From Rehmannia glutinosa (lineage: Eukaryota > Streptophyta > Magnoliopsida > Lamiales > Orobanchaceae), in the NCBI GenBank assembly GCA_016081115.2, contig JABTTQ020003017.1, positions 1 through 64,000 on the forward strand: 64,000 nt of DNA, given 5' to 3'. Positions 11,801 through 23,284 of the stretch are shown piece after piece. The stretch's first letter is position 1. Each line of letters opens with the position of its first letter. The notes below the pieces were generated by a model. That model was not told the DNA's origin. It worked only from the letters and a program-made list of their open reading frames with translations, and searched no databases. Made by a program: the position numbers and the translations under genes.

Positions 11801-14800
11801 AATTGCATTGTGTATTGCTGGTCCCTCTGCATTTTTATTTTTTCATATTATGTTTAACTAAAGTAAAGAGAAAAACTGTGAGACTCAAAAATTTGAGGTT
11901 CACTTAAACTCGCATTGATGATATAATTTGTTTTCTATGAACCAAAAAATAGTAAAAAACATGTGTATGAAATTTTAGCTTCCTGTGAGTGAGGTAGGCC
12001 CTGATTTCTAACTATTTATAGTTAAACAGTCCATTATGATGAGTAAATTTTCATTTTAGAGTGTGACGTTAGATATTTTTTAGGTTTTAGGAACAGTGTG
12101 CGAGGAGCTTCCTTCTGATGGAATTCTCTTAATATATGTTTCAGCATCAGGTAATTGAATCTATGCATTAAGATTTTCCTGTTATTTCTTCCTTTAGCTG
12201 AGTCTATAATGCTTTGGGTCAAACATGATAAAAATCATCATATTTGCTCCAGGAAACAGCACACATGCTACGTCATCTCCATCTCGTGCTGGAAGTTCTA
12301 TTGGTTACACTGAAAACATTGTGAGGGGCTTTCAGTTTCATTCCATTAACTCTGACTCCAGCTGTTAATCCATTTTCCAGTGGATGTGATACATGGATGG
12401 TGATAGTGCTGATTGCTTACGTATTGGACCTCGTGGACATGGAGGTAGTAAAAGTATTATGCACTTTTTTTTTAATTGATTTATTAGTACATAACATTTT
12501 CATCTTCCATGAGTGTAATATTAGAAATATGCTGCTGTAATAGATCGAGTCGGTGGTTCAGGAGCACATAATCAAGTTAGCACTTGTTGTCAATGTTGCT
12601 TGCATTTATAAGTGTGATACAAATAATGATAGAGCATGGACTTAATTACTCCCTCGGTATTGGAATTAGATTTAGCTATTCTCTGTTTTCGGCTGTCTTA
12701 GTTTCCTAGAATAATCACCTCTTTCCTGTACAAGAGAATTTTCTTCTACGAGTGACAATATTTGAATTGCGTGATGCAGAACTAAAATCTTTTCGTTTTT
12801 TTTTTTTTAATAATTATGAAGAGTCATTCGAGACACTTGTGCTTTAACAACTGGGACCGTCAAAGCTGGATGCAGGGGTACAATTCTGCTAAGGAAATCA
12901 TAGTTGTTGGCTGTTATACTATTGTCTTTGAAAGATTTATTGTAAGAGGCTAAGATCAAAGTGACCTGAAATTGGTGACTTCTTTGTTCTTTAATAATAT
13001 ATGTGATACTGGTATGTTGAAAGCTTTACGCGTGTTCTTTAGAGTTAGTTGACCATTCTGAACACCAGTCTTCTGCTTCTGATCTTATAGTAATTGAAGT
13101 TTAGGTTGGAAAAATCTTTAAAATTTGTTTTGATCATCTCATCTCTTGTTTGAAGCTATAATTCAAGCTTTTCTTCTTCCTAACCGTTAATTCATTATTC
13201 TTAAGCTTGAGCTTGTACGAGAAAGAGTGACTTATATTTACTTGTATCTTAGTGTTAATATTCTTTTGTGCTTTGTTGATCTAAATGATGTGATACCGAG
13301 TAATATCTGTTATCTTCCAGGTATAAACTGCATATATCCTCAGATTTATTGCCCTTCACAAGAAGGCCCCTTTTTCTAGTCATTGACAGTGAAAATAGTA
13401 AAGCGTTCAAGGTAAAATCTTACTAACACCAGTTTTCTGTTGTGGAATTACTAGTTTGTGTATATAACAGCCTGAGACAGGTCAAGTGAATTCCCCTACT
13501 TAAGATCTATATTACCAGCTTGATGCAATCGGATTTAGGAACATCACACAAATGTCATATTTTTTTCAAATGAAAAGAGCAAACTATGGCTGTTATCCAC
13601 CTTATTTTATATATATATATATGGGGGATACAATGAAACCACATATTATAGTGAGACAATGTGGACTATCTCAACCCTCCCTTATCTATATCAACGGGCT
13701 AAGATAAATAGGGTTAAAATTACATTAAACATTTAATTAAGGAAAAATAAGGGTATAATTGTCAAAACAAACATGTGGGGGACCATCCAAATATGGAATC
13801 GCTTATTAGGAGAGAAAATCACGGGGGAGAGAGAAAATCGCGAGAAAATCGCTACCGATAGAAAATCACGATTTTCACGCATGTGCTCTCGCCATGCAGT
13901 ATCGTTGTACACTTATCAATGATTTGTTGTATACTTAACACTATTTTACATTGTGATGTTTAACATAATTTTATCAGATATTAAAATGGTCAAACAAAAA
14001 TACGTGGGGACCATTAATTAAGGAATCGCTTATAGAGAGAGAAAATCACGCCATTAACACGGGGGACCATGATTAAGTAAATCAATTATAGAGAGAAAAT
14101 CATGATCATTATTTGTTGTATATTTAGCATATATTTGATGTATAATTAATATTATTTTGTCAGATATTTAACATAATTTTATCAAGATATTAAAATGGTC
14201 AAACAAAAATTTAAGTATACAACAAAAATACAAATAAATATACAACAAAAAACACATATAAGATACATCAAAAACATAAGTACACAAAGAACATAAATAC
14301 ATACATAAAAAATTAACTACTTATACAAAGAAAATACATATAAACATACATCGAAAAACATCTCAAAGTTGTACATTTACTTATACAAAAATATAAGTAT
14401 ACATCAAACCTACAAATATTACTTCGCCTTCTTCAACTTAAAAAAAAACTAGAACCTCCATTAATGTGTTTAACCACCATCACTAAAAATAAAAATCAAC
14501 GTGATCTCACTTAAAACCCTAACGATCAATCGATCTACTATGACAAGAATTAATCAAACTTGACGTTTCATTGATTTTTTGACTTGCAAATCATGAATTC
14601 ATCCTGGATCGCTGAAAAAAAGCTTGGTCGACGGAGAGCCATCCTCTTCTCCCGACTAGAAGTTAATTGGGCCGGAGAATAATAGCAAGAGAGATTAACA
14701 TGGTGATTAAGAAAACAGGTTTTAATCCATCCTAACCACGCAGATTACAATCGGTCTTCTTCGCAGCTTTCGATTCTATGGAGAATTCTATATCCTAGCT

Positions 14801-15071
14801 TGCGAATTGATCGATCAACTTGTTCTCTCGCGTGTGTGTTGTGTGTATGGCGAATGGAGAGAAAAATCCATGGAATTGAACGAGAATCCAGCAGATTTGG
14901 GGGACCACATAATTAGTGGGTGAAAACTAAAATGACTAATTTGCCCTTTTCGATTTAAAATAAATCAAAATATTTATTAAATCGGGTAAATCTCAACCAT
15001 CTAAAATTACATTTGTGGCCGTGATTAGTCCACACTGCCTCACTCTAATTATCCTGGTCTCATTTGATCCT

Positions 15072-15111
<40 letters not shown>

Positions 15112-18100
15112 AATAAATGAGAATTATATAAAAATGGAAAAGGAATGAGTTGTTTACAATGCCAAACAACTAGCAATAAAGTTCAAACCGTGAGAAATAA
15201 ATAAATCCAGTCACAAGTCGACCCGATAGCTTAACCCGAAAATAAAGAAATCCAGGTCACAAGTCGAATCTTGTGAGATGTAAATAATGCCATTAAAACC
15301 TACCAAGGTAAAACCCACACTTGTGGGGAAAACCCTTGGTAGGAAAAAGAGTACCCCCAAAAAGAAATGTAAACCGAAACCAAATGGAGCACCGCTTCGA
15401 AGCCGATCTAAACCCGTGCGTATCACCGAAATACAAGAAGCACACATTAAGAAGAGCACGGGTCGTGCCTCACAGCACGAGCAGACCGTGTGTCTAGTCG
15501 TACTCCGCAAAGAATGAGCCGCGACGCACGGGTCGTGTCATATCACACGGACCGTGCGTCATGCCGAACTGCCAAAAACAATGAGGGGAGCACACACGGT
15601 TCGTGCTGTAGAGCACGATCCCCCCGTGCGTGCTGCTGAATTTTGAAAGACCTCTAGCGCAGTTACTAAAGGCGAAGATGATAGAGCAAAGTGCGATTCG
15701 AGGCAATGAAGAAACTCCGGATCTATATTCCACCACGTGTTACCCGCAACATAGGCCTGCTTAGAGAGGATGTCCGCTGCCCGATTGGTTTCACGAAAAT
15801 ATGAGACACCGAAAATGAACTAAACGAAGACGCTGTATAAAAGGATGTCTTCCTTTTATGATCCAAGGAATCGCATGGAAAAAATTAGAGAAAATCGAAC
15901 CCACATAAGTAGAGTCGATTCTAACCAAATAAAATCCCAACCCTTATCCAGAGCAATTTCACAATGATAGCTCCATGTAACTCCGCCAAAAAAGCGAAAC
16001 CAATCCCAAGGTGCAAAGTAAAGATCCCACCACAAAGCCATGACACCCGAAAAATACCGCCACAAGCAGTAATCACCAGTGACCCCAACGCACTCCCATC
16101 GATATTAACTTTAATCCAACCTAAGGAGGAAGATTCCACCTGACTAATACGGGGACGAGAACGCCCGCGACATCCCGGATCCCCAATTTCTTCCAAATAA
16201 ATAAACCGCGCAATCATTATGCATGAATCCCTGGGGGGTGTGCCGAGCTTTCTAACAAACGAAAGCACTTGTGCCCAAACCGCACTGTCAAGAACTGGCA
16301 TCCTCAAAGACCGCCTTATTGCGATAGAAGACCAAATGATCCAAATAAATGTAATCAGGGTAAGCTTCCACAAGAAAAGAATTTGAGAGCTACTCGACCT
16401 CCAGTGCTCAAGAATGACGCCCAAATACCAATGAGATGTCTAAAGTGATATTAAATGCCCGTAAAGTACTCCCACTGGGACGCACAGGGGGCAATCCAAA
16501 AGCAATGCTTCAAATCCTTGTATCCCGATAACAAAAATGACAAATCTGCAGCCCAATAAACCCGCGCCGCAACCGCCCCACAAGGAAGTTTGTTATGAAT
16601 CAAACGCCAAACAAGCATAGACCGACGAGTCGGAATACCCGAGTGCCAAATCCATTTACCCCAATGCACGAATAGGAAAGCTCGTATGAATATGCCAATA
16701 CGCAATACGAGATGAGACATCACCATGAACAAAGTTAGACCATAAACGGAATCCTCCCGCCCACCACCGGCATAGATAAAATGTCCATAACAATATCATC
16801 ACAATTCAAAATAACCATAGAAGTGAAATGCCAAATGCCATCAATGAGGTAATCGGAAACCTTTGAACCAGAATTTTACGGAGACTAGGAGGATGCCTAA
16901 CTTATCCGCAATGTTGTAACCAAGCCAATTGTCCCACCAGAACGAGATAGAAGAGTCGTCCCCAATAATCCATCTAGAATCCGACTTGAGAGACGATATA
17001 TGGTCGAAATCCCTTCCAAAGAGAGGAAGTAACAGGAGAGGCCTTAGGCTCCAAGGACTCAGCTAGGAACCTGCTGCGAAGAAAACGAGCTGCTAAGGAA
17101 TCAGAAACCAATATATCCCACGTAAGTCGCATGAGAAAGGATGCGTTCATAGAAGAGATGGAGCGCAAACCCAAACCACCTCAGCTGTGGATGCACACAT
17201 ACGAGCCCACGAGACCGTAACCAGACCCTTTTTTAGTGACGCTCCAGTCCATATAAAATTCCTCGCAGCCCGGTCTAATCTACGAATGAGCGTGACCGCC
17301 ATTTATAGACCATCATGGAATAAACCGCGGAACTGAAAATAACAGATTCACTAAGCAAACTCGACCAGCCATACAGAGGGAATGCCCTTTCCAATTATTT
17401 GCTAATAATTCGATCAACAATGGGCTCCAAATGAATCCGCCTAGGCACCCCTTTAAACAGCGGAACCCCAGATACGTGAAAGGCAAACACCCTCTCTCAT
17501 CCCAATAGCACGAATAATAGCCCGCTTCTACGATTTAACAAATTTACCAAAATAAATAGTAGATTTGTCACGATTCGCATATTGGCCAGAAAGCTGCTCG
17601 TAATCTGATAGAATGCGAGAGATAGTATCTGCATTATTAGTGGAGGCTTGGCAAAAAATAATCACATCATCCGCATATACATATATATAATTTAAGTTTC
17701 TCCCAAACCCAAGAGACAGTTCCATATTGAAGTTGAGTTATCCCTTGAGGGAGTTAACTTGTGTTAATGGAAGAGTGGGTGAAGATCTCATTTCATTGAT
17801 TTCTATTGGTACTGCATGCTTTGGTATTTTGGATGGCAAATCAAGTGGAATCTGGCATGGGTTTGTAGAAGTGTGTCTTATTTGTTTTACATGCATCATG
17901 AAATTAATTACTGATAGCTCGAAGACAACATATAGGACCAGGAAAAATGATATATTGTTCATTTAGCTTTATGTTCTACCAGGGCTAATCAGGTAGAATA
18001 TATAATTGGGCTTAGTAGTGTCCGATTCTACAACAATAGCTTAATGTGCTTGAACTTTCAAAATATTTTATGCTCCGACTTGGATAATAGGCAACAGTCT

Positions 18101-19542
18101 TTTACCTGAAATGTGTATGTTGTTAGAATGTTTTTTTTTTTTTTAAAATGAGTTTTAGTGATTATGCAATCTTGAGTAACATTTTATTGATGCAACCAAA
18201 ACTAATTAAAGCATGACACATTAACAGGCTATGAGTGGAGCAGAAAAAGGAGAACCTGTTGCCATTCTACTATCTCCAGCCACATCATTACCTTTGCCGG
18301 CTGTAGAACCCTCTCGTCAATCTAATGGAAGCTTTTTTACCAGTTTTCTCACAGCCCCATTGCAGTCATTTATTCTCTTACTTGGGTTTACTGGCTCGGA
18401 TATAGAAAAGGTGTGGTTGTAATTGCTCCTGCTTGTTACTTCACAGTTCTGTTATCTGTATTATCTTAAGAGCATGTTTTGGTTTCAGGACCTGTACAGC
18501 AAAGCCGAGAAGCTGCTCCAGTTTTCAATAAATAAATTAGGGTCATCATTGGCTGCAGCTGACAATCTCGATCCTGTCTGGGCTCAAACTTTAACTGATC
18601 CATTTTTGAGGCGACTCCTTTTAAGGTAATTAGTTCTCCTGTGCTTAAACAAAGCGATCTTGATGCAATTTTTGTTATTACATTTCTGCATAATATTTAA
18701 GGATTGGAGTCACTTAAAAATTTGCATGATATGACACCCTCCACTTGCAGTATACTTTTTGTAACCTATTGGCAATGCATCTTAATGATGCCTTATAGGT
18801 GGTCTTAGTTTGATTTTTGACTTTTCAATATTCTCAGCTGTTATCAATAAAAAACCTCATTTTACACAATTTTTTTGGCTTTGATTAGATTAATGGAGTG
18901 CTTGCAAAAGCTTATGCTTTTAAAGGATTGTAGCAGGAGCGAAAAGTTATTGAGATTCAGAAATTTGTAGTGTGTGCGAATAGAAGCAAAAAGTTGAATA
19001 AGTTCAAAGACCGTGTTTGGTGAATAAGTTGTAAAAGTGCTCTATTTGAGTGTAAAGTCAAACCAGTGGCAGAATCAGAAATCTAAAACACCACTCCCCC
19101 TGCTTTTTTATTAAATTATGCATAATCAGAAGCAAAAGTTGACATTTGAAAACATTAAAATCCTACTACTTTTCAGCCAAAAGCTGACAACTATTTTTTT
19201 AAATGTTTGCAACACTCCCTAATTATGGGATAAAATGGATATATTAGGAGCTGCTGGTTCAATTTTTCAAATTCATTTTGCAATAGTACTTGGTAGTAGA
19301 TGAATACTAAAGATTATATTTTCTTCGGCTATTGCAGATTTGTATTTTGTCGGGCAGTATTATCACTATATTCTTCATCTTTCAACAAGACAGAATACCA
19401 ACCTGAATGCATGCCTTGTTTACCAGAAGTCTTCTCACCAATGAGTTCCACATGCCAAGCAGTTGTCTTGCAGTTAGCCAACTTATTTGGAGCAACCAAC
19501 AGGTTCCTATTCTCAGAAACAATCGTGCTCACTGATGATTGA
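8859..19542 (+). CDS. SCAI: SCAI homologue (DUF3550/UPF0682), multi-exon
   Basis: Exons: 8859-8985, 9805-10192, 10984-11185, 11351-11584, 12084-12150, about 12253-12340, about 12378-12445, about 12545-12575, 13321-13411, 18228-18410, 18489-18625 and 19338-19542. The main splice sites are GT-AG. Blocks match the SCAI family in order: ADKKFSKIRDLPYYQRTR (exon 1), FLKADTAFMNIRPLRYSVVL (exon 3), CEELPSDGILLIYVSASG (exon 5), DLLPFTRRPLFLVIDSENSK (exon 9), AILLSPATSLPLP (exon 10), LTDPFLRRLLLR (exon 11) and FVFCRAVLSLYSSSF (exon 12). The total is about 600 residues, normal for plant members. In animals SCAI is a nuclear cofactor that restrains MRTF/SRF transcription and acts in break repair; the plant role is unknown. 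Exons 1, 2 and 4 contain many one-base gaps or gains (for example near 8901, 8918, 8924, 9922, 10011, 11373 and 11411), while exons 10-12 are clean. The start at 8859 is chosen because its peptide leads into the conserved block after those shifts. Exons 6-8 are the least certain. Confidence 0.88.
13621..15075. mobile_element. Non-autonomous TIR element flanked by (TA)n
   Basis: The left end (atacaatgaaaccac then gtgagacaatgtggact) matches the reverse complement of the right end (gatcaaatgagaccag then gtgaggcagtgtggact) as imperfect terminal inverted repeats of about 45 bp. Both ends abut TA dinucleotide runs (about 13,607-13,621 and 15,076-15,108), suggesting insertion into a TA microsatellite. 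The inside is AT-rich with no transposase. It sits in the large SCAI intron between exons 9 and 10. The superfamily is unsure; a TA target would suit a Micron/Mutator-like or Tc1-like element. Confidence 0.65.
15109..17726 (-). mobile_element. 5'-truncated LINE (L1-type), antisense in SCAI intron
   Basis: The minus strand carries, in order, the reverse transcriptase core YVYADDVIIFCQ (about 17,640-17,690), a C-terminal zinc-binding region typical of plant LINEs (RRSMLVWRLIHNKLPCGAVA, about 16,560-16,640) and an RNase H-like segment (WIKVNIDGSALGS then ACGGIFR, about 16,040-16,120). Several frameshifts break it. The endonuclease and N-terminal RT are absent: homology begins just upstream of the YADD box at about 17,726, the pattern left by incomplete target-primed reverse transcription. 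The 3' end is placed near 15,109, where an AATAAA-like tail runs into TA repeats. The 15.2-15.8 kb part is 3' UTR and includes the GC-rich dyad units listed separately. It is immobile now and would be removed with the intron. Confidence 0.8.
15461..15640 (+). repeat. Three GC-rich double-dyad units in LINE 3' region
   Basis: Three units of about 55-65 bp, each opening with a gcacgggtcgtg-like dyad, followed by a second cacg...ccgtgcgt dyad. The second unit ends in atgccgaactgcc. The same unit is found in Athila element B (53.7, 57.7, 61.1 and 62.2 kb). The GC content is strikingly above the surrounding sequence. Confidence 0.75.
17727..18227. other. SCAI intron remainder, 3' of the LINE
   Basis: This is ordinary intronic sequence between the LINE truncation point and the exon 10 acceptor (ttaacag at 18,221-18,227). 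Short ORFs here overlap in both strands and show no family resemblance. Confidence 0.5.
18895..19219. mobile_element. hAT-like MITE in SCAI intron 11
   Basis: The ends are inverted: ggagtgcttgcaaaag at the left and tttgcaacactccc at the right. A related sequence with gggagtgtttacaaaaac lies near 32,248. Shared inner text (gaagcaaaagttgacatttgaaa) supports one family. No coding capacity. The target duplication is unclear. Confidence 0.55.
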
Positions 19543-20898
19543 AAAACTTTTAAGCCTTCCAATTTCGTGCCCGTCCAATTCATTCGGACATAACTTGTAA
19601 GATGTAAATTCTCTGAGAATGTGCGAAGCTCCTTTTTACTCTCCCTTTTCTGGTTTCATGGTTAATGTTGGTATTATCTTTGGAGAGTGGAGTTTTAGCC
19701 TTTGTTTCTTGTTGTAGTTCTACAAATGGTGGAATAGAGTGAATGTGTGATACCTTGCTACATTTTAAGAACTTATAATATAGTCGATATGGAGTTGTCT
19801 TGCCACATTGATGTATTGTTTTACTTCCATAGCATGTTCAAGTTATCTGTTTACATGAATCAATATTGTGGGGATGCAAAATACTTGTCAGATACTTCAT
19901 TCTTGGATTTGGCTTGAAAGTTACTATTGATATGGACTCAGAAGTCAGAACTGGAAATGTATCTCTAGCAAGTAATTTTGAACATGGAAAACTTGTATAT
20001 TGTATGGTTCATGCTACCCAATCCACATTATTGTTTCAAACTTGAAAGCTTGCCAACCAGTAAGGAAGAATAACATGTACTAGTGGTTTTAAAAGATAAT
20101 TAACTTTTCATCTTTTAAGAATTATTATTGAAAAAAATATATCAGAATAATAGATATTTCCAGTTCATATATAAAGATTCAATGAACAGTCTGAAATCTT
20201 TGCAGTTTATAATTGCACAATGTATATGTAATTAAAATCAACCTATGATTTTCTTTCAAAAAATTAACCTATGATAATAAATATATCATGAGGCCTGTCT
20301 ATATGACTGATTTTACTATTAATAAAATGTAGCACCCACATGCGAATTAAATTCTAATTAGACCATAATCAAGATGTGAAAACATATGGGAACCTGATAG
20401 TGGACGATTGGTTAAAACTCTCAAGTCCAAACATCTGGTCTGAGAATCAATTCCAATCACCTCTCCGCTCACAGGATTTGTACAAAAAAAGAAATTAAAA
20501 AAAGAGTGAAAACATGCACTCTTGGAAAGAGAGGCAATTAGGTTATGTTGTTTAGCTTCCCCACAAAGCCTTTCTTTCCAATTTCTCCCCCAAATCATCA
20601 AACATACATTTATGTTTCTCAATGAATTTATATACCAATACACACATTTCCCAATACAATACATCAAACCTCTCTTCCCCCATAAACTTTCCCTAATCAC
20701 CCCCAATCACTAAATAAACATCCTTAGGGATTTGAGAATTGCATATTAAGTGGGGGCACAATATTTTAATAATATATTATGTTATTTATCTTCACCATAA
20801 AAGGAAGAGTGTAAATGATGCTAACAAACTTTTTCTTACTTCAATTTCTTAATTATTCTGATAATCGCCAGAATTTCCTTAAGAGCACACTTTTATCT
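19543..20898. other. Intergenic region 3' of SCAI
   Basis: No gene is recognised. The first 250-300 bp probably include the SCAI 3' UTR. ORFs around 20,347-20,713 overlap on both strands and have no protein-like signature. Confidence 0.5.
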
Positions 20899-20910
20899 AA
20901 CTTGTTCAGA

Positions 20911-21034
20911 GGGATCAATCTTGTGCTGCAGTAGTTAAGATGTGTGTTGTAAGAGTGAATGATCCGAGTTCAATCTCATACGAGTGCGTGTGTCCCCTCC
21001 CCAAATTCCCCCATTGTACTCAAAAAAAAAAAAA
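20911..21034 (+). mobile_element. tRNA-derived SINE with poly(A) tail
   Basis: The body holds an A-box-like tagttaagatg and a B-box-like gttcaatct, then ends in a 13-base A run. Flanking direct repeats aacttgttcaga (20,899-20,910) and aacttcttcaga (21,037-21,048) match in 11 of 12 bases and look like the target-site duplication. The length of about 120 bp suits a plant SINE copied by LINE machinery. Confidence 0.7.
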
Positions 21035-21339
21035 TGAACTTCTTCAGAAGAATGTTAAGGCAAGTGCTAGTGCCATGATTTTGTAAGTTTTGTTTTATTT
21101 TCATCCTCTTTTACAATATCAAAATTTTGGCAGGACTCTTCATAAGCATGCCTATTTCGTATTAGGAGGTATTTATTACCATTTAAACATCCAAAAAATT
21201 GCTTAAATGAGTGTAGGATTTATTGTAGTCATTAAAATAAAAACATAAGATATTTCAAATTACACAAAAACTCCTGTCAGACCATCTAACGGGTCTTACC
21301 TATTAGACGGATTTGACCCGCGGATCCGGTGGTATTGTA

Positions 21340-22060
21340 GTAGTTTTCAGGGAGCACCAATATTAGCAGTCCTCCTGAAATGTATTAGTCGTCATTCTAA
21401 AAAGTTTAGCAGTTCTTCTGAAATGTATTAGTAGTTTTTTGAAGAGTTTTTTAGTAGTTCTCCGAATATACTCCCAAAATGTATTAGCAATCCTTCAAAA
21501 TAGTATTAGTAGTTCCTTGAAAAAGTATTAGTAGTTCCTTGAAATAAATTAAAATTTTCTCCCGAAATGTATTCATAGTCCTTCTGAAAAGTATTAATTG
21601 CCCTTCTAAAAAGTATTAGCAGTTCTTCTGAAATGTATTAATAGTTCCCATGGATATAATTAACTTTTTTCTCCGAAATGTATTAACAATCCTTCTTAAA
21701 AGTATTAGTCGTCCTTCTAAAAAGTATTAGCGATTCTTGTGAAATGTATTAGTTCCTCAAGAGTATTTTAGTATTTCTCATGAATATACTCCCAAAATGT
21801 ATTAGTCTCTCAAAAAAATATTAGTAGTTCCTCTAAAAGTATTAGTAGTTTCCGGAGAGTGTTTAGTAGTTTTCCGAATATAATTAAAATTTTCTCCGAA
21901 ATGTATTAGTCGTGTCTCTCGGAAAAGTATTAGTAGTTTCTCGAAATTGTATTAGTAATTTCCTAGAGAGTATTTTAGTAAGGCTCCAAAGAAAGATTAG
22001 TTTCTCGTATAAAATGTATTAGTATATTTCTCCATAAAAGTATTAGCCGATACTAATACT
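21340..22060 (+). repeat. Degenerate tandem array of gtattagtagttcctc units
   Basis: More than 20 imperfect repeats of the form a(a)gtattagtagttc(c/t)tctgaa, mostly 25-35 bp apart, with frequent small gaps. It occupies the left half of the TIR element. Confidence 0.7.
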
Positions 22061-22305
22061 TGTATTATTTAGTGCTTCGCCTTCAAATACTCACATCGCA
22101 ATATTCAATTCAAAATACCATTGGGTTTTCGAATATCAACCGACCATATCTTTTTTTTTGTTTAAAAATATTTGAGCATGAATCATAAAACTAAATAAAT
22201 ACATCATTCAAACATAAATGAATAGTAAATACATGCGAAAGATTAGAGCTTTCACGCCATGAAAGCGACGACGACTTAAAACCAAATAATACCGCAAATC
22301 CTAGT

Positions 22306-22554
22306 CTATTTAAAATGGCGCCGTTTCGCGAGGGCTGTGGTGCGAGATCGAACGACGGAGGCAAGGCGATGTAAGGAGATGGAGTGGCGGCCGATGGAGG
22401 TGGAGCGAGGCGGTGGCGGTGGACGATGGCGGGAGACGGAGATGAAGCTTGATGGAGTCAATTTTGTCGGAGAGAGACTCGGCGATTTAGGGCGACGGAG
22501 ACGGAGATCACGTGCGGGCGGAGGGAGAATGCGCCGCCGCAAAACCCAAGACAC
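22306..22554 (-). pseudogene. GC-rich ORF, possible captured gene fragment
   Basis: An 82-codon open frame in a GC-rich island inside the TIR element. The translation is rich in Arg, Pro and Ser (LRRRILPPPARDLRLRRPKS) and resembles a transit-peptide-like N-terminus from a nuclear gene, but no family is recognised. Base composition is unlike the AT-rich element around it, so a transduplicated host exon is possible; an unrelated low-complexity island is the alternative. Confidence 0.3.
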
Positions 22555-23284
22555 ACGTCACCATAACGAGCAATAGAAGCACACAATGGACTAGTATGGA
22601 TAAACTACGAGATGTAGCATCATTTTCCAAGCATGTGCAATTTTTGGTTGTTTGTAGAAAAGCTTTTTGAAATGGATCGGCCCGTAAGTTCAAGTTTTGA
22701 CCACACAACAAGATTTTATCAGAGCCATGAATGGATCGGAAAAAAAAATCCATGGATGATGGAACAGTGGGCCGGGTTACAGCAGAATCACTCACTCTCT
22801 GTTTTTTTTTTTTTTTTTTTTTTTCGCTGATCCGGTTTAGGCATGTGATATGGGTAGGATATTTAGACTAGATCCGTTAGACAGTCTGACAGGTGACTAG
22901 CTCTTCAAATTATATATACTTTTATCATTTATATTATTACAATAAAATAAATATATAAAATATAAATATAGATCCAGAGAATTCTATTTACACTATTACT
23001 CTTATCTTCTAAATTTAACTATCAAATTGAAATATAACCAATTCCAAAACTCATAATTTTTTGTTGTTTCAAATTTGAAAAAAAAAATTGAAATCCAAAC
23101 ACAATTCCCATTATATCTGACTGTAAACCCAAATCTAAAACCCATTCTTGATCCATGCCAAACAATATGAAGCATCTAAGTACAAAACGAAAAAAAAAAA
23201 TATATCTTCCAAGCTCATAAAAATCTATAGAGCGCCTCTCTGTGCACCATCAGTCCATCAAAGTGCATTGAGGGCTCAAAGAAA

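Larger units (their letters stand above)
21277..22898. mobile_element. TIR DNA element with GC-rich insert
   Basis: The left end cctgtcagaccatctaacgg is an inverted copy of the right end ccgttagacagtctgacagg, with two mismatches over about 20 bp. The inside starts with a degenerate gtattagtagt array (21,340-22,060) and then holds a GC-rich segment at about 22,300-22,560 and a T run at 22,803-22,824. No transposase is seen. Similar gtcagac...tctaacgg ends belong to a family abundant in asterid plants, as I recall. It lies between SCAI and the small four-exon gene. Confidence 0.6.
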
